From NCBI GenBank assembly GCA_022647575.1, contig JALCKY010000006.1, positions 124,001 through 188,000 on the forward strand: 64,000 nucleotides of DNA, read 5' to 3'. The DNA is from Lachnospiraceae bacterium. Lineage in GTDB: Bacteria > Bacillota > Clostridia > Lachnospirales > Lachnospiraceae. Shown one piece after another: positions 54,593 to 64,000 of the stretch. Made by a program: the position numbers and the translations under genes. The notes beneath the pieces were generated by a model, which saw nothing but the letters and a program-made list of their open reading frames with translations, did not search any database and was not told the origin of the DNA. Each line of letters starts with the position of its first letter. Position 1 is the stretch's first letter.

Positions 54593-55321
54593 TCAGCGGA
54601 TTTCTTCGATGTAGCTGATATATTCCAGTGTCTTCAGGGCGTCGATGATTTCCCTGTGCGTTTTATACTTTTTTAATTCCGGTGCGATGATCGTAAGGGA
54701 GATTGAAAAGACGCTGAGTCCGGAATTCAGGTAGGCAGGATTCAGTTCAATGTCGTCGATGATCAGTCCGAGCTTCCGGATCGTCGTGATGAAGTCATGC
54801 AGGTTATGCTTGTCTTTCAGTTCCAGATGAATTTCAAAATGATTGGAACGGTTCTTCAGGTAGATTTCAAGGGACGGCAGCAGGGAAAGCGTGCACAGGA
54901 CGGCGGCAAAACCCGCGGCTGCAGCCGTGTAAAGTCCGCATCCCGTTGCCAGACCGAGAAAGCTGCAGGCCCAGAGTCCTGCGGCCGTCGTGAGTCCTTT
55001 GATCTGGCTTTTGGAGCTGTACAGAATGGAATAGGTACTGATAATGGCAACACCGATGCCGGCTGCAGTTGACAGTGCGGGAAATAAAGCTCCTGCATTT
55101 TCCGCAAGATAAATATCCGTCATCATGGCGGTACAGGAACCGAGTGAGACCAGAATAAAAGTTCTCAGTCCGGCAGAGTGACGCTTGTTGGAACGCTCGC
55201 ATCCGATAACGGCTGACAGGAAGAAGGAGACCGCAATCCGCAGCAGAATCGATGCAGCATTCAGGGAAATGGACCATGTTCCGAACCACCCGGCAATGGG
55301 ATCTGTGATAATCTGCTTCAT
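54593..55321 (-). CDS. MgtC/SapB-family membrane protein
   Basis: A 242-residue protein with four or five N-terminal membrane helices carrying the MgtC signature (AVIGCERSNKRHSAGLRTFILVSLGS). A C-terminal cytoplasmic ACT-like domain spans about 155-242 (NHFEIHLELKDKHNLHDFI). MgtC proteins modulate Mg2+ or phosphate homeostasis and ATP synthase in other bacteria. It is 33 bases downstream of the Kef-type antiporter in one operon, suggesting a joint role in ion and pH balance. Confidence 0.92.
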   Translation of the reverse strand: MKQIITDPIAGWFGTWSISLNAASILLRIAVSFFLSAVIGCERSNKRHSAGLRTFILVSLGSCTAMMTDIYLAENAGALFPALSTAAGIGVAIISTYSILYSSKSQIKGLTTAAGLWACSFLGLATGCGLYTAAAAGFAAVLCTLSLLPSLEIYLKNRSNHFEIHLELKDKHNLHDFITTIRKLGLIIDDIELNPAYLNSGLSVFSISLTIIAPELKKYKTHREIIDALKTLEYISYIEEIR

Positions 55322-55354
55322 AAATTTACCTCCTCGTGTTTTTTTATAGTTTTC

Positions 55355-56809
55355 TCAGCAGTTGATAAAACGGCCGTTCCTGAAATGGACAAATACGTTA
55401 TCCTGTTCTTCAGCTGCCTCTGTAAAGGCAGCTTCTTCTTCGGTTACGGAATTTCGGTTCTTCAGTTCCTCCTGAATCTGCCGGATGCGTTCCGTCATGA
55501 TTTCTACAGGCGAGCGGGGGATTCCTTCCGCGGTTACGGTTTCTACGGTCGTGATTTCCTCAAGACTGCCGCCGTATGAATGGGAGAGATACAGGGCAAG
55601 CTTTGCACAGGGAGGTCCGACCAGTTCATACAGAACGCTTGAGGCCAGAATGATGGTTTGAAGGTTGCCGCCCATCTGATCTCCGAGAATCCGTGAACAC
55701 ATCGCAGCCAGACCGATGGCAACGCCGGCCTGCGGAATCAGGGCAAGACCCAGGTAATTGCGGACACTTTCCGACTTCTTCGTGATCAGGCAGCCCAGCC
55801 AGCAGCCTGCATATTTTCCGACGATCCGGACAATGAAATACAAAACGCCGATCTTAAGCAGGGAAGAATTTCCTACGCGGACAGAAGAAGAAAACAGGGA
55901 ATCCAGGTTAAAACTCAGTCCGGAGCGGACAAAGAAGAGCAGGAGAATCGGCGGACTGAAATAATTCAGCTGCTTGAAAAGCTTGTCATCATCCGTGCTG
56001 TTGATATAAACCGTTCCCATGGACATGCAGCCGAGAAGCGGCGAAATATTCAGGAGCGAGCAGATGCCGCAGAAAAAAAGCAGAAGGCTTACGGCAATGA
56101 TCAGGCGGTTGTCCGTTGAATATTTCTTCCCCATCAGGAATTTCAGCAGCAGGCCGAAGAGTCCGCCGAGGATTAGCACACCTGTATTGGTCAGAAGCGG
56201 TGTAACAATCATGACAAATATACTCTCATTTCCGGAAACAGAAATCGAAGACAGCGCAATGGAAATCGCAACGCTGAAAGCCAGCAGGCCGACAACGTCA
56301 TCCAGTGCTACGACCTGAAGAAGCGTGTCGACCAGGTCGCCTTTTGCATGGGTCTGCCGGATGGTCATCAGGGTCGAAGCCGGAGCGGTAGCGGAGGCCA
56401 GGGCAGCCAGTACGACGGAAAAGGCCAGATTCAGTTTCAGGAAAACATAGGTCAGGAGAAATACGAAGACGGATGCGATGAGTGCTTCGAATACGGTTAT
56501 GATGATGACCCTGAGACCGTTCTTCCGGAGCGTTGACATTTTGAAGTATTCACCGACGCTGAAGGCGATGAAGGCCAGGGCGATATCCGAAAGAAAATCC
56601 GTTCCCGAAATGATTTCTTCAGGAATCAGGTTCAGCATATAGGGACCCATGAAAATGCCGGTCAGGATATAAGCGGTAACATTCGGAAGACGAAGCTTTC
56701 CGGTCACTCTTGTCATGATAAACCCGAGAATCATCATCAGTGCCACGGAAATAATGACAGCCGCCGGGGACGTGGGTGAGATTTTACTGTACAGCAGATC
56801 CATCATCAT
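55355..56809 (-). CDS. Kef/CPA2-type cation:proton antiporter
   Basis: About 484 residues with twelve or so membrane helices. VRLPNVTAY-like ILTGIFMGPYML at the N-terminus and LQVVALDDVVGLLAFSVAI carry the conserved acidic pair of the Na+/H+ exchanger fold. A hydrophilic C-terminal tail (about 420-484) replaces the TrkA-N domain found in full KefB/C proteins. The start at 56809 lies 9 bases from GGAGG; ATGs at 56815 and 56836 are less well placed. It diverges from the LysR gene. Confidence 0.9.
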   Translation of the reverse strand: MMMDLLYSKISPTSPAAVIISVALMMILGFIMTRVTGKLRLPNVTAYILTGIFMGPYMLNLIPEEIISGTDFLSDIALAFIAFSVGEYFKMSTLRKNGLRVIIITVFEALIASVFVFLLTYVFLKLNLAFSVVLAALASATAPASTLMTIRQTHAKGDLVDTLLQVVALDDVVGLLAFSVAISIALSSISVSGNESIFVMIVTPLLTNTGVLILGGLFGLLLKFLMGKKYSTDNRLIIAVSLLLFFCGICSLLNISPLLGCMSMGTVYINSTDDDKLFKQLNYFSPPILLLFFVRSGLSFNLDSLFSSSVRVGNSSLLKIGVLYFIVRIVGKYAGCWLGCLITKKSESVRNYLGLALIPQAGVAIGLAAMCSRILGDQMGGNLQTIILASSVLYELVGPPCAKLALYLSHSYGGSLEEITTVETVTAEGIPRSPVEIMTERIRQIQEELKNRNSVTEEEAAFTEAAEEQDNVFVHFRNGRFINC

Positions 56810-56893
56810 ATTCATTTTCCTCCGTCTATAAAACATCTCTTTTCAGGTTCTGCCGCATATGCTATACTTTACTAAGAATAAATACAAATTATT

Positions 56894-56919
56894 ATATATT
56901 TTATCGTGATAAAATATAT
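56894..56919. promoter_or_regulatory. LysR-type operator, perfect 12-2-12 palindrome
   Basis: Two perfectly complementary 12-base arms (left arm ATATATTTTATC) flank GT between the divergent antiporter and LysR genes, 20 bases before the LysR start. The core TTATCGTGATAA fits the T-N11-A type of LysR box. A TGCTATACT -10-like element lies at about 56869-56877. Confidence 0.8.
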
Positions 56920-56938
56920 TTATGATAAGGGAGAAAAA

Positions 56939-57826
56939 ATGATCGATCAGAAAGTCAATACTTTATTGGCTGTTGTCGAAAAAAGGAACTTTACGAAGGC
57001 AGCAGAAGAGCTTTCCCTGACGCAGCCGGCGGTGAGCCATCACATCAGCGAATTGGAAAAGGAAATCGGGACAAAAATTTTCGTCAGGGGAAAAGGCGAC
57101 CTGAAATTAACGGATGCAGGCGAAATTACGGTCAAATATGCACGGCGCATGAAAGCGATGTACAAAAACCTGAAGGAAGAAATCGCTGCGGAGGCTTCGC
57201 ATCTGACCAGGCTGAAAATCGGAATTACGCATACATCTGAAAGCAATGAAGTCGCAGAAGTGCTGGCGAAATACAGCAGCGAAAACACGGGCATGAATAT
57301 AATGATTATTACAGACACGATAAAAAATCTTTATGATATGATTGAAAATTATGAAATTGATTTGGCAGTTGTAGGCGGCAGGCCGCATGACCCCGGGCTG
57401 TGCTCACTCATGCTGGATACCGATTATCTGGTCTGCGTCATGTCCAACGACAATCCCCTGAGCGTAAAATCGATGGTCACGATTGAAGAACTGAAAAATG
57501 AAAAACTGATCCTTCGGCTTTCCAGTTCGGAGACGCGCAGCCTTTTTGAATCAGCCCTTCAGGGCGTCGGAGAGACAATTGATGATTTTAATGTCATTCT
57601 CGAAGTCGAGAATATTGCCACCATCAAGGACTGCATCCGGAAAGATCTCGGGGTTTCCATTCTTCCGAAAAGTGCCTGCATGGATGAACTCAGAAAAGGC
57701 AAAATCACGGTTATGCCGATTGAAAACCTGAACATGGTCAGAGAGACAAACATCGTTTATAATCAGGATTTCACGCATGAAGAAATTCTGAACGGAATCA
57801 TCAGTCTTTACAGGACGACGGCATGA
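56939..57826 (+). CDS. LysR-family transcriptional regulator
   Basis: About 295 residues. The winged helix-turn-helix (NFTKAAEELSLTQPAVSHHISELEKEIG in two abutting motifs) is followed by a periplasmic-binding-like effector domain (about 90-290). The ATG at 56939 has AAGGGAG in front. A frame extending to 56906 would read through the palindromic operator. It is divergent from the Kef antiporter-MgtC operon, which it very probably controls. The effector is unknown. Confidence 0.94.
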   Translation: MIDQKVNTLLAVVEKRNFTKAAEELSLTQPAVSHHISELEKEIGTKIFVRGKGDLKLTDAGEITVKYARRMKAMYKNLKEEIAAEASHLTRLKIGITHTSESNEVAEVLAKYSSENTGMNIMIITDTIKNLYDMIENYEIDLAVVGGRPHDPGLCSLMLDTDYLVCVMSNDNPLSVKSMVTIEELKNEKLILRLSSSETRSLFESALQGVGETIDDFNVILEVENIATIKDCIRKDLGVSILPKSACMDELRKGKITVMPIENLNMVRETNIVYNQDFTHEEILNGIISLYRTTA

Positions 57827-57868
57827 GCTGAAAATCAGAATCACGGAGCCGGAGTCTTGGAAAAGGGT

Positions 57869-58648
57869 TCAGAGGAAAAGGTGAAGCAGCTTCGTTTTGT
57901 GGAGCACGACAATGGAAAGGTCCATGAAAAGATGGGCAATGAGGATGCTGACGATGACGCCGTTGGAAGTCAGCAGAAAGCCGTTCTTAAAACCATACCA
58001 GCAGATCAGGGCGGAATAAGCCAGGAGCAGGAGAAGAAGAGGGACATTTGCAGCAAGGCCCTTCATCGTATTCCGGAATTCTTTCAGCGTGAAGTCAAAG
58101 TAAATAAAACGTCCGATCGCCAGGCTGATAAAGTAGATGATCAGGGAGTTGTAGTTGGTGTCCTGGTAAATGAAGCGGATGTAGAGAAGGATAAAAATGA
58201 TATAGAAGGTACTCAGCAGCCGCAGCGACACTTTCTGGTCTTCTTTGATATGGGTCAGACGGACCAGGATAATATCGAACCAGTTCGTCATGAAGACGGA
58301 AAGGACGATAAAGACAAGCAGGATGAGATCCCGGTACTCCGTCCAGAAGCCGGAAATGTAAGGCACATATTCGTCAATGAGGTAGTAGAGCGCAAGGAAA
58401 AAGAGTACGGATGTGCTTGAAAAGACAAGTTCATAAAAACTTTCGGCAATTCGCACCGGCTGCGTTCCGTTTTCCTTCATGTCGCTGACAATGTATTCCT
58501 GGGACATGTTCCTGCGCTTTTTCTTCTGCTTTTCCTTGGCGAACAGGAGCATGACAGCAAGAACCGCAAAGAGTCCGCTGAAGGATACCAGGAGAAAAGA
58601 GCCTGCATTTTTCAGATCAAAGTAGTGTTCAATGTAATAAGTGTCCAT
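57869..58648 (-). CDS. polytopic membrane protein, unknown function
   Basis: About 259 residues with six or seven membrane helices and a short basic cytoplasmic loop (AKEKQKKKRRN). The aromatic and isoleucine-rich composition (for example FIYQDTNYNSLIIYF) does not match a family I recognise. It is transcribed alone and convergent with the LysR gene, ending about 40 bases from it. The reading frame is open throughout, and hydrophobicity with composition supports a real gene. Confidence 0.65.
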   Translation of the reverse strand: MDTYYIEHYFDLKNAGSFLLVSFSGLFAVLAVMLLFAKEKQKKKRRNMSQEYIVSDMKENGTQPVRIAESFYELVFSSTSVLFFLALYYLIDEYVPYISGFWTEYRDLILLVFIVLSVFMTNWFDIILVRLTHIKEDQKVSLRLLSTFYIIFILLYIRFIYQDTNYNSLIIYFISLAIGRFIYFDFTLKEFRNTMKGLAANVPLLLLLLAYSALICWYGFKNGFLLTSNGVIVSILIAHLFMDLSIVVLHKTKLLHLFL

Positions 58649-58804
58649 AATCACGGTATCGTAGCATCCAACTGTGATGAAAATGTGTTCCGCAGAATGC
58701 AGTCCATGCCTCGCAGTACGGAGGATGCTGAAGAGATAATGAAATCCGCGGGAAAATGCGATATAATCCTATCTTGATTAAAAACGGGCAGGAGACAGAA
58801 TCCC

Positions 58805-60004
58805 TTGAAAAATGAATACAATAAGACGATGGCAGCCTGTTTTACAGGGTACATCGTACAGGCCATCGTCAATAATTTTACGCCGCTGCTTTTTCTGACC
58901 TTTCAGAAAAATTATCAGATTCCACTTTCACAGATTACGCTGCTGGTAACGTTTAACTTCGGGATCCAGCTGATCGTGGATCTGCTTTCCGTCACGTTCG
59001 TGGACAGAATCGGATACCGTGCTTCCATGATTCTGGCGCACGTCCTTTCGGCAGCCGGGCTGATCCTTCTTACGGTTCTGCCGGAGGCAATGCCGACTCC
59101 CTTTGCGGGAATTCTGACGGCGGTCATGGTCTATGCGGTCGGAGGCGGCCTGCTGGAGGTGCTTGTCAGTCCGGTTGTTGAGGCCTGCCCGTCCGATAAT
59201 AAAGAAAAAGCAATGAGCATGCTGCATTCTTTTTACTGCTGGGGACATGTGGGAGTCGTGCTGATTTCCACTTTGTTTTTCTATACGGCCGGTATCGGGA
59301 ACTGGAAAATACTGGCGCTTCTCTGGGCACTCGTTCCGATCTGCAATGCTTTTGTCTTTACGAAGGTTCCGATCGCTTCCCTCATCCGGGAAGGAGAAGA
59401 AGGGATGCGGATCAGGGATCTTTTCGGCATCCGGATTTTCTGGATCCTGATGGTCATGATGATCTGTGCCGGGGCAAGCGAGCAGGCGGTCAGCCAGTGG
59501 GCTTCGGCCTTTGCGGAAAAAGGTCTCGGGATATCCAAGACAGCGGGCGATCTTGCGGGTCCGATGACCTTTGCCGTCTGCATGGGAATCTCCAGAGTGT
59601 TCTACGGAAGAAACGGAGAACGGATCCATCTGGAGCGGTTCATGGTTTACAGCTGCTGTCTGTGCATCCTTTCCTATCTCGGAATTTCCCTTTTCCCGCT
59701 TCCTCAGCTCAGTCTTTTCGCCTGTGCGGTCTGCGGTCTTTCTGTCGGAATCATGTGGCCGGGGACCTTCAGCAAGGCTTCGGCAGCTCTTCCGAAGGGA
59801 GGCACGGCCATGTTTGCGCTGCTGGCGCTGGCCGGAGATATCGGCTGTTCTTCGGGGCCGACAGTGGTCGGGCTGGTTTCCGGCGCATGGAATGACAATC
59901 TGAAAGCAGGCATTCTTGCTGCCGTCATTTTCCCGGTTCTGCTTCTGATCGGAATCCTTGTTTTCAAAAAGAACGGAAAGAATGCCCCGGATTCTGAAAT
60001 CTGA
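58805..60004 (+). CDS. MFS transporter (FucP-like), paralogue of 27372
   Basis: A 399-residue carrier with about twelve helices. DRIGYRASMILAH is the MFS loop signature, and long stretches match the transporter at 27372, such as HSFYCWG-VGV, CAGASE and GGTAMFALLA-AGD. The start is TTG at 58805, behind AGGAG about 11 bases upstream; an ATG three codons later is possible. No regulator or enzyme gene flanks it, in contrast to the first copy. The substrate is unknown. Confidence 0.9.
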   Translation: MKNEYNKTMAACFTGYIVQAIVNNFTPLLFLTFQKNYQIPLSQITLLVTFNFGIQLIVDLLSVTFVDRIGYRASMILAHVLSAAGLILLTVLPEAMPTPFAGILTAVMVYAVGGGLLEVLVSPVVEACPSDNKEKAMSMLHSFYCWGHVGVVLISTLFFYTAGIGNWKILALLWALVPICNAFVFTKVPIASLIREGEEGMRIRDLFGIRIFWILMVMMICAGASEQAVSQWASAFAEKGLGISKTAGDLAGPMTFAVCMGISRVFYGRNGERIHLERFMVYSCCLCILSYLGISLFPLPQLSLFACAVCGLSVGIMWPGTFSKASAALPKGGTAMFALLALAGDIGCSSGPTVVGLVSGAWNDNLKAGILAAVIFPVLLLIGILVFKKNGKNAPDSEI

Positions 60005-60123
60005 TGACAACTTTTTAAAACTGTATCTCAAATTCCGACATGTGCCGAAGATTGTAAATTGTCTTCCGGAAACTGTCTCCCTATAATGATGGCAGATTGA
60101 AAATCTGAAGGGAGGACAGAAGC

Positions 60124-60726
60124 ATGCGAACGTACAGGGACGACGGGAACGATGATCTGGCCGGCATCTTTATCGATAACTGGAATAAAAGACTGAAATC
60201 TTTTCGGACAGCCGGAATTGCCGTGGCCGTTCTGATGGTGATCCTGGGCATCGTGCTCTGCATTTTCCCGGGACAGTCGATCCGGGTCATTGAAGTCATC
60301 GCAGCCTGTCTCATTATGGCTCTGGGAATTTATGAACTGACGGATTATTTTCATCTGCCGGTCATTCTTCAACGCGGCGGCCTTCTGATGAATGCGATTC
60401 TGAATATTTTCCTGGGGATTCTGCTGATTATCTCTCCTGCCTATGTGACGCTTGCTTCCTTTGCTTTTATTTTCGGATTCCTGCTGATGATCTTCGGCAT
60501 CGATCTGCTTGCCGTATCCGGGAAGCTGGCTTATTTCAATGTCATGAATTACGGATGGGTCATTGCCTCCGGCGTCATCAGCATTGTGGCTTCGGTTTTC
60601 TTCCTCTGCCTGCCGCTTGCCTCCACGATTGCCCTGAATTATATTCTTGCCGTCTATCTGATTGTCGGCGGGATTGCTGTTTTCATTGAATCGGTTTCCA
60701 TGAAAGATTTCAGAATAGGAGAGTAG
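60124..60726 (+). CDS. HdeD/DUF308-family membrane protein
   Basis: A 200-residue protein with six membrane helices in three hairpins, starting at FRTAGIAVAVLMVILGIVLC, and repeated GIL-LI-P elements typical of DUF308/HdeD proteins. HdeD is linked to acid resistance in enterobacteria; in Bacillota the role is unclear. AGGGAGGA precedes the ATG. The TetR gene starts one base after its stop, so the regulator probably controls this operon. Confidence 0.85.
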   Translation: MRTYRDDGNDDLAGIFIDNWNKRLKSFRTAGIAVAVLMVILGIVLCIFPGQSIRVIEVIAACLIMALGIYELTDYFHLPVILQRGGLLMNAILNIFLGILLIISPAYVTLASFAFIFGFLLMIFGIDLLAVSGKLAYFNVMNYGWVIASGVISIVASVFFLCLPLASTIALNYILAVYLIVGGIAVFIESVSMKDFRIGE

Positions 60727-60727
60727 G

Positions 60728-61279
60728 ATGGCAGCCTTTACGAAGAAAGCAATTATTGATAATTTTCTGATTCTTCTGGACGAAAAGCCCTTCAATGAGA
60801 TTACCGTGAAGGAAATCGTTGAGAAATGCGGAATCAACCGGAAAACATTTTATTATTATTTCCATAACACCTATGAACTGGCTGATGAGATGTTCCGGGA
60901 AAAGATCGATGAGAGACGGAAAGAGTTTACAGGCGACCAGACGATTTTTGAAGAATTCCTTGCCGTCTACGATTTCCTGAAGCAGAACCGGAAGGCCACG
61001 CGTCACGCCTATCATTCCATCAGTGCACGGGCACTGGAGGATTATACCTACAAGCTCAGCCATGAACGCATGGCGCAGTACGTAACGGAACAGGCAGAAG
61101 GATGCCGCTGCACGCCGGAAATGATACACGGCGTGACGGACTGCTATACGGCAGCCCTGACCGGGCTTTCGCTCCGGTGGGTCGGAAGCGACATGCCGGA
61201 CGATTTCCAGGAAAATATCCGCAGCATTTTCCGTTCCATCGACGGCCTGACGAAGGCAATTCTTTCATATCACATTTAA
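60728..61279 (+). CDS. TetR/AcrR-family regulator
   Basis: A 183-residue regulator. EITVKEIVEKCGINRKTFYYYFHNTYEL is the TetR helix-turn-helix (about residues 22-49). The C-terminal region resembles TetR_C domains (for example EDYTYKLSHERMAQYVTEQ). It is co-transcribed with the HdeD-like gene and likely represses that operon. The ligand is unknown. Confidence 0.9.
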   Translation: MAAFTKKAIIDNFLILLDEKPFNEITVKEIVEKCGINRKTFYYYFHNTYELADEMFREKIDERRKEFTGDQTIFEEFLAVYDFLKQNRKATRHAYHSISARALEDYTYKLSHERMAQYVTEQAEGCRCTPEMIHGVTDCYTAALTGLSLRWVGSDMPDDFQENIRSIFRSIDGLTKAILSYHI

Positions 61280-61363
61280 GATCCGGACGGCAGATCCGTT
61301 TCCGGGAAGAAAAAACCGGACGGAATATCCGCTCATGAAAATATCAATATCCGGACAAAACAT

Positions 61364-61399
61364 CCGCAGTGTGGGAAAACCTCACACTGCGGTTTTTTT
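61364..61399 (+). terminator. intrinsic terminator after tetR
   Basis: CCGCAGTGTG pairs with CACACTGCGG around a GGAAAACCT loop, followed by seven T residues. The phrase GTGAG-AGAACCTCAC recurs about 20 bases later at 61406-61420 as a second, weaker dyad. Confidence 0.88.
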
Positions 61400-61450
61400 G
61401 CCCATTGTGAGAAGAACCTCACCACTCTATGCTTAAAATGAGGTGAAACT

Positions 61451-62852
61451 ATGAGAATAATTATGATTACACCTGCAAGTGCACTGAGAAGATTTCCGCC
61501 GTACCGGCTGGCGGGAAAAGCCTACGGGCAGTCCAATTCCATTACGGGCCCGCTGATTCTCGGAGGAATTCTGAAAAAAGCCGGCCATGAGGTAGAAGCC
61601 TACGAAGAACTGAACGGGAGCGTGCCGTACAAGCATCTGAAAGACGCTGACGTCGTCTGCCTGTATACCCTGACCTGTTCGGCGCCGCGGGCCTATGAAC
61701 TGGCAGAGTGGTTCCACGCGAATACACATGCCAGAGTGCTGATCGGCGGCATTCATGCCTCCGCTCTTCCGGAAGAGGCTGCACGGTATGCCGACCAGGT
61801 CATCGTGGGAGAAGGGGAGTCCGTTATCCTGGATGTCGTGGAAGGACGAATCACGGACAAAATCGTCAATGCTCCCTGCCCGGAAGATCTGGACCGGATT
61901 CCGTTTCCCGACTATTCCATCCTGAAGACGCCGTGCAAAAGTGCAAATATTATGTCAACCAGAGGATGCCCGTTCTGCTGTTCTTTCTGTACGACATCCA
62001 GGATGTTCCATCCCTACCGTCAGCGTTCCGTCGACAGCGTGATTGAAGAGCTCCGGTATTATAAGAAGCTCGGATTCCATTATATGAATTTTGAGGACGA
62101 CAACTTTACGGCTGACCGTGAGAGGGCAAAGGAAATCTGCAGGAGGATGATCCGGGAAGGCCTGACCTTCAAGGGAAACTTTCTTTTTCGGCCGCACGGA
62201 TCTTGCGAAAGACGAAGAGATGCTCGACCTTTTGAGAGAGGCTCATTTAACGCGTGTACTGGTCGGAATCGAATCGCTGAATCAGAAATCGCTGGATGCC
62301 GTCAACAAGCATCAGAGCGTGGATGACATCAAGAAATGCACGGCAGTTCTGGCAAAGCACGGAATCCGTCTGATTGCCAGCATCGTGCTCGGCATCGACA
62401 CGGATACGAAAGAGGACATCATGCATTCCGTCGATTTCGTCAAGAGCTGCAATGCCCCTACCAGCTGCAGCCTGCCATCCTGACTCCGTATCCGGGGAAC
62501 GGATACTTACCGGCAGATGGTCGCCGAGAACAGGATGATCACGACCGACTGGACGATGTTCGATATGATGGATGTCACCTTCCTTCCGAAGAGCATGAGT
62601 CCGTGGGAACTGCAGAACCTGTTTTACAGCATGGCCATCCATTTCTATGACTTCAAATCAATCCCGGCCATCTGGAAGGCATTCGGACCGGAATACGGGA
62701 TGCGCAGATTTGCCCTGGCCATTTTTTTCAGGCTGGGTGTCGCTGCGGCAAGAGGAGCTTCGCATAACTGGAAAACCACGCAGATGTACAAGCTTCGGCA
62801 TTACAGCCGTCCGGCCGGGAACCATGTGAGCCGCAAGGAAGAAATTGCCTGA
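61451..62852 (+). CDS. B12-binding radical SAM protein, frame broken near 62197, 62455 and 62508
   Basis: About 466 residues after correction. The N-terminal part (about 1-130) is a cobalamin-binding-like Rossmann domain (YTLTCSAPRAYELAEWF and VLIGGIHASALPEEA). The radical SAM core has TRGCPFCCSFC as the CxxxCxxC cluster motif. The second frame continues with EEMLDLLREAHLTRVLVGIES and ASIVLGIDTDTKEDI, the third with the C-terminal helical region. Shifts fall at GCC(C)GC and in GGGGAAC. The class modifies unreactive carbons and the substrate is unknown. Confidence 0.85.
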
Positions 62853-62917
62853 GTAAACCAAGTATATGGACTGTGCCTTTCGCACAGAAAAACAAGATAA
62901 AAAAGAGAGAGAAAAAA

Positions 62918-64000
62918 ATGAACGCAAGCGAGAAACTGAAAAAGACAGCAGCCATGGCAGCCTATGACATCATGGCAAAAAACCCGGAAAAGAACCTCCC
63001 GAACCTGCTGAATAAACTGATCAGCATGGATGACGGGAAGGTGGCCGTCTATGATCAGGCCAGCACCATGAAGAAAGTCCTGTCCAATCCGGACAACATG
63101 GTCCTGAAGGAAATCCTTGAGATCTACCGGGACGTTGACAATGAACAGTGCCGGAAGCTTTTTGAAGACAATCGTCGTCGACGGCTCGCTGATCGGTTCC
63201 CATGAACGGAAAAAGAATGCTGAAAAATACGGATGCAATATTCCGTGGCTGATCCTGATGGATCCGACGAGTGCCTGCAACCTGAAATGCACCGGCTGCT
63301 GGGCAGCAGAGTACGGCCATACCCCTGAGCATTACGATTGACGAGATGGAGAATGTCATCAAGCAGGCAAATGAACTCGGCTGCTATCTGTTCCTTCTGG
63401 CGGGCGGCGAGCCCATGATGAGGAAAGACGATATCCTGACTCTCTGCAGAAGACATCAGGACTGCGCTTTCATGCTGTTTACGAACGGCACGCTGATTGA
63501 TGAGGAATTCGCCGATCACATGCTGGAAGTGAAGAACCTCATCCCGGCCGTCAGCATTGAAGGATATGAAGAGGATACGGATTTCAGACGCGGCAAAGGG
63601 AACTTACGAAAGAGTCATCAAAGCGATGCAGATCATGAAGGAAAAAAAGCTGATGTTCGGCACTTCCTGCTGCTATACGCGCAGAAGCGCGGAACTGATC
63701 GGCAGCGATGCCTACTTTGACACGGTCATCGGCTGGGGTGCCAAATATATGTGGTGCTTCGCGTATACGCCGATCGGCAGGAACGCGGTTCCGGAACTGA
63801 TGATTACGCCGGAGCAGCGGAAGTACATGTATTACAATATCCGCCGCCTGCGTCTTGAAAAGCCGCTCCTTGCCATGGATTTCTACAACGATGCCAAATA
63901 TGTCCGCGGCTGCATTGCAGGAGGCAGGACCTATCTGCATATCAATGCCAACGGAGATATTGAACCCGTGTGCATTTGTTCATTTCGCTGATTCCAATAT
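62918..64000 (+). CDS. radical SAM protein, 3' end cut by window, several frame breaks
   Basis: The pieces reassemble into one protein of at least 360 residues. A helical N-terminal part (NASEKLKKTAAMAAYDIM) is followed by the cluster motif CNLKCTGCW, the GGEPMM loop, TNGTLIDEE and VSIEG strands. A C-terminal segment reads GDIEPC-FVHFADSN once one C is removed near 63970. Shifts lie near 63170, 63328, 63594 and 63970. This resembles the radical SAM family related to HpnH with a SPASM-like cysteine tail. It starts 66 bases after the B12-type gene and may share its transcript. Confidence 0.82.

Overview
The window looks like chromosomal DNA of a Gram-positive anaerobe of the Bacillota, most likely the class Clostridia. 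The reasons are four surface proteins carrying triple cell-wall-binding 2 (CWB2) repeats, a Clostridia-type group II intron reverse transcriptase, strong AGGAGG ribosome sites, consensus sigma-A promoters, and several one-membrane ABC efflux operons. I cannot name a genus. No prophage, plasmid origin or CRISPR array is visible.

Layout. 0-7.7 kb: end of a TetR regulator, cysK behind a consensus promoter, tRNA-Arg, a five-gene ABC efflux operon with two membrane-fusion proteins, ending in an alanyl-tRNA editing protein. 7.7-8.1 kb: a roughly 345 bp imperfect palindrome. 8.1-14.5 kb: galE/galK diverging from dinB, a CobW GTPase, a flavodoxin-like reductase, an Smr-domain protein and a gamma-class carbonic anhydrase. 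14.5-19.6 kb: a threonine-type tRNA whose 3' end plus terminator is repeated twice downstream. The repeats delimit two small acquired segments: an AAA ATPase with an acetyltransferase, then a decayed group II intron with a toxin-antitoxin pair. 20-25.5 kb: a Bce-like ABC operon with a DUF2089 regulator, YxeA and a putative metallo-lipoprotein. 25.5-32.1 kb: TipA-like MerR, AraC regulator with MFS transporter and esterase, then a MazG-like/DUF2075-helicase pair. 32.1-52 kb: a cell-surface cluster holding four large CWB2 proteins, a two-component system and two paralogous alpha/beta hydrolases, one of them fused into a surface protein. 52-58.7 kb: shortened S4 protein, NifX-like protein with ArsR, DUF488, and a LysR gene divergent from a Kef-type antiporter/MgtC operon. 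58.8-64 kb: second MFS transporter, HdeD-like protein with TetR, and two radical SAM genes, the last cut by the window end.

An overarching feature is that at least ten genes are broken by one-base shifts, many in short homopolymers, and the adjoining frames reassemble to full-length proteins. This looks more like residual base-calling error than decay, except in the group II intron, where decay is also plausible. Such genes are annotated across the shift.

Most distinctive signals: the long palindrome between alaX and galE; the tRNA-bounded segments with an intron inserted just after a terminator; the peptidase-CWB2-hydrolase fusion with a cytoplasmic paralogue nearby; and the MazG/nuclease-helicase pair.
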